DNA from: an uncultured cyanobacterium
GTDB lineage: Bacteria > Cyanobacteriota > Cyanobacteriia > PCC-6307 > Cyanobiaceae
Length of the DNA: 7,375 nucleotides
Direction of reading: 5' to 3'
Assembly (NCBI GenBank): GCA_903934745.1
Contig: CAIZOZ010000152.1
Span: 1 to 7,375, forward strand
Part shown: positions 5,900-7,375 of the stretch, piece after piece
How positions within the stretch are numbered: position 1 is the stretch's first letter
Layout: the number at the start of each line of letters is the position of its first letter
The notes under the pieces: generated by a model
Seen by the model: the letters and a program-made list of their open reading frames with translations, nothing else
What the model was told of the DNA's origin: nothing
The model's database searches: none
Made by a program: the position numbers and the translations under genes

Positions 5900-5916
5900 G
5901 TATAGTCGACGTATAG
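5900..5916 (+). promoter_or_regulatory. mazEF promoter -10 with overlapping near-palindromic operator candidate
   Basis: TATAGT (5901-5906) matches five of six positions of the -10 consensus and lies 24 bases before the mazE ATG, implying a leader of under 20 bases with no Shine-Dalgarno. It is part of GTATAG-TCGAC-GTATAG, where GTATAG occurs twice (5900-5905, 5911-5916) and TATA arms flank the palindrome GTCGAC, one base off perfect symmetry. MazE-type antitoxins repress their own operon by binding such sites, so an autoregulatory operator is the likely meaning. No good -35 is visible. Confidence 0.5.
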
Positions 5917-5929
5917 CCGCGATGTTCGC

Positions 5930-6172
5930 ATGCAGACGCGTGTTCAGAAGTGGGGTAACAGCCTTGGTTTGCGAATTCCGCGCGGCCTCGCCGAGCAGAT
6001 TGGTCTTGGTGCCGGCACGGAGGTGAGCCTGAGCGCCAAGGATGGCGAGCTGGTCGTGAAGCCAGCTGTTGCCGCGCGCCTCAACCTGGATGATCTCCTG
6101 GCGGGCGTGACAACCGACAATCTTCATTCGCCTGTAGACACAGGAGATGCTGTTGGGCTGGAGAACTTTTAA
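5930..6172 (+). CDS. mazE: MazE-type antitoxin
   Basis: An 80-residue antitoxin. The N-terminal half (about 1-46) is the AbrB/SpoVT-like swapped-hairpin DNA-binding domain, with the diagnostic VQKWGNSLGLRIPRGL (5-20) followed by a G-x-E-V-x-L strand and DGELVVKP (38-45). The C-terminal half is acidic and probably unfolded when free (LDDLLAGV, then DNLHSPVDTGDAV), matching the part of Escherichia coli MazE that wraps around and blocks MazF. It should neutralise the toxin encoded next and, with it, repress the operon. Length and layout match the family (82 aa in E. coli). The stop codon overlaps the mazF start as TAATG. GC is visibly lower than in murG. Confidence 0.93.
   Translation: MQTRVQKWGNSLGLRIPRGLAEQIGLGAGTEVSLSAKDGELVVKPAVAARLNLDDLLAGVTTDNLHSPVDTGDAVGLENF
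6160..6163 (+). promoter_or_regulatory. Ribosome binding site of mazF
   Basis: GGAG ends 8 bases before the mazF ATG, inside the end of mazE. It is notable because most other starts in the window lack such a site, and it fixes the mazF start at 6172. Together with the TAATG junction it suggests toxin translation partly coupled to the antitoxin. Confidence 0.6.
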
Positions 6173-6531
6173 TGGCCCCTGCCTATATCCCTGATCGTGG
6201 CGACCTGGTATGGCTGGAGTTCACACCACAGACCGGCAGTGAACAAGCCGGAAGGCGTCCAGCCTTGGTGATCTCGCCAAAGTCCTACAACGGAAAAGTT
6301 GGCTTGGCTTTGTTCTGTCCAGTTACATCCAGAGTCAAAGGATATCCGTTTGAAGTGCTCCTGCCCGAGGGTGGCGGCGTGGCTGGCGTCGTTCTTGCCG
6401 ATCAGCTCAAGAGCCTGGACTGGCGCGCCAGAAAAGCGAAACTGATTGAGCATGTCTCGCCTGATGTATTGACCATGGTTACGGCGAGGCTCTTGCCACT
6501 TCTTGAGCTCAACAGTTCTGCCACGATCTAA
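6172..6531 (+). CDS. mazF: MazF-type mRNA interferase toxin
   Basis: A 119-residue endoribonuclease toxin that would cut mRNA at a short sequence and arrest growth when freed from MazE. It aligns by eye along its whole length with Escherichia coli MazF: PDRGDLVWLEF (7-17), GSEQAGRRPALVISP (22-36), KGYPFEV (56-62), VVLADQLKSLDWRARK (73-88). E24, R29 and K56, which fall at the functionally important positions of E. coli MazF, are all present, as are T52 and S53, so the toxin appears intact. The cleavage sequence cannot be inferred from this alone; ACA, as in E. coli MazF, is only a guess. GC is about 50% (60 of 120 bases at 6241-6360) against 75% in part of murG, which suggests recent acquisition of the pair. 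It ends 103 bp before the convergent aminotransferase gene. Confidence 0.95.
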   Translation: MAPAYIPDRGDLVWLEFTPQTGSEQAGRRPALVISPKSYNGKVGLALFCPVTSRVKGYPFEVLLPEGGGVAGVVLADQLKSLDWRARKAKLIEHVSPDVLTMVTARLLPLLELNSSATI

Positions 6532-6634
6532 GACAACCATTCATCTGAGCCGTCCCCTGAAAATTGGCTGCTGCCGATGGCCTTCCCTCTGGCACAGCCG
6601 GCTCATTGCGGCCAGGTGATAACAACCTTCAACC

Positions 6635-7375
6635 TCAGCCCACACCCCTGCCCCCCGGCCACTCCCGCCCCAGGGCCGCCAGCAGCCGGCGGTTACCGGC
6701 CCGGTCCTGCAGGGCCAGGCGCAGCCAGGTGCCATCGAGCCCCTCGAAGGAGCGGCAATCGCGCAGCAGGATGCGATGCCGCTGTTCCAGGGCCAGCCGC
6801 AGCGGCTCCAGTTCCAGCGCTTGCCCGTCGCGCCGGCCGCGCAGCAACAGATAGTTCACCGCTGTCGGGCGGGGATCGAGACCGGGGATCGCCGCCAAGC
6901 GGGCCTGTAGCCAGGGGCCCTCCCGGGCCACCCAGTCCTGCACCCGCCGCAGCCAGCGCTGATCGCCGAGCAGGGCGTCACCGGCGGCGGCCGCCAGGCC
7001 ATTCACCGGCCAGGGATCGCGCCAGCCGGACCAGCGGGCCAGGCGGGCCGGATCCCCCAGCGCATAACCGAGCCGCAGACCGGCGATCGCCAGCAGCTTG
7101 GTGAGGCTACGGATCACCACCAGCTGGGGATACTGCGCCAGCAAAGGCACCAGCGACTGGGCGTCGCCCCCTGGCACCAGGGGCAGAAAAGCCTCATCGA
7201 CGATCACCAGGGCAAAGCGCTGCAGCAGCGGCTCGAGCGCCTGGCGGCTCCAGAGCTGGCCGCTGGGGTTGTGAGGGTTGGTGATCCAGAGCACCTGGGA
7301 GCCAGGCGGCACGGTGAGACCGCCGGCCGGCTCCGGCAGCGAAAGGGCAGGCGGGTCCTCGGGGCCAGGCGGCAG
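6635..7375 (-). CDS. PLP-dependent class I/II aminotransferase family enzyme, N-terminus beyond the window
   Basis: The C-terminal 246 residues of a fold-type I pyridoxal-phosphate enzyme; the frame is open to the right edge, so the gene begins outside. Visible landmarks, numbered from the edge, are TNPHNPSGQ (32-40, asparagine contacting the cofactor), VIVDEAF (57-63, aspartate pairing with the pyridine nitrogen), the Schiff-base lysine K93 in RSLTKLLAIAGLRLGYALG, and a late WLRLAL arginine that usually binds the substrate carboxylate. The S-L-T-K-x-x-x-x-x-G-L-R-L-G-Y pattern and short architecture resemble the CobC/CobD (threonine-phosphate decarboxylase) and HisC branch. An assignment to cobalamin synthesis, amino-acid transamination or another reaction is not safe from this fragment. 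It is convergent with mazEF. From memory and unverified, picocyanobacteria often have such a gene next to murG, in which case mazEF was inserted between the two. Confidence 0.9.
   Translation of the reverse strand: MPPGPEDPPALSLPEPAGGLTVPPGSQVLWITNPHNPSGQLWSRQALEPLLQRFALVIVDEAFLPLVPGGDAQSLVPLLAQYPQLVVIRSLTKLLAIAGLRLGYALGDPARLARWSGWRDPWPVNGLAAAAGDALLGDQRWLRRVQDWVAREGPWLQARLAAIPGLDPRPTAVNYLLLRGRRDGQALELEPLRLALEQRHRILLRDCRSFEGLDGTWLRLALQDRAGNRRLLAALGREWPGGRGVG
7083..7090. repeat. HIP1 octamer GCGATCGC
   Basis: A second exact HIP1 palindrome, inside the aminotransferase gene within the longer palindrome GGCGATCGCC. It supports the cyanobacterial assignment. Confidence 0.7.

Noticed and set aside
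4586..6127. Upstream extension of the exported-protein frame on the minus strand to 6127
   Set aside because: The extension is the antisense of murG and of most of mazE. The real product starts at 4585 with a signal peptide.
6546..6605. TGAGCCG ... CGGCTCA inverted repeat between mazF and the aminotransferase
   Set aside because: Only 7 bp over a 46-base spacer with no T-run; it may contribute to bidirectional transcript ending but cannot be separated from chance.
1..7375. CRISPR array, insertion sequence, transposase, integrase or tRNA attachment site
   Set aside because: No regularly spaced repeats, terminal inverted repeats with target duplications, recombinase motifs or tRNA were found on either strand.

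Overview
The window looks like a piece of a high-GC unicellular cyanobacterial chromosome, most likely of the Synechococcus/Cyanobium group. The evidence is the cyanobacterial style of MurG (opening IAASGTGGHLFPALA), the very high GC of the core genes (45 of 60 bases at 5221-5280), two HIP1 octamers (GCGATCGC at 1857 and 7083), and the near absence of Shine-Dalgarno sequences. This assignment is by eye.

Left part (1-1166): the last codons of an unidentified plus-strand gene (2-70), then a convergent minus-strand gene for a 175-residue exported protein of unknown function (133-660). That gene is poorer in GC than its surroundings. About 500 bp without a supported gene follows (661-1166), holding small palindromes and one perfect 10-bp inverted repeat.

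Centre (1167-4585): four minus-strand genes packed without gaps, read from right to left. They are an exported 262-residue protein (3797-4585), an OmpR-type response regulator (3054-3794), an EnvZ-type sensor kinase (1622-3076) and a small exported protein with two cysteines (1167-1628). Adjacent genes overlap or lie 2 bp apart, so this is almost certainly one transcription unit. The arrangement suggests an envelope-sensing pathway in which one or both exported proteins act with the kinase's periplasmic domain. The end of the kinase gene carries an inverted repeat that can fold in two mutually exclusive ways.

Right part (4586-7375): murG (peptidoglycan lipid II synthesis) is transcribed divergently from the four-gene unit across 114 bp. 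After it comes a complete mazEF toxin-antitoxin pair (5930-6531), much poorer in GC than murG and probably acquired. A convergent PLP-dependent aminotransferase of the CobC/CobD or HisC-like type (6635-7375) runs off the right edge.

The item most worth following is the four-gene envelope-sensing unit with its two exported partners and internal RNA switch candidate. The mazEF insertion with its promoter-overlapping near-palindrome comes second.
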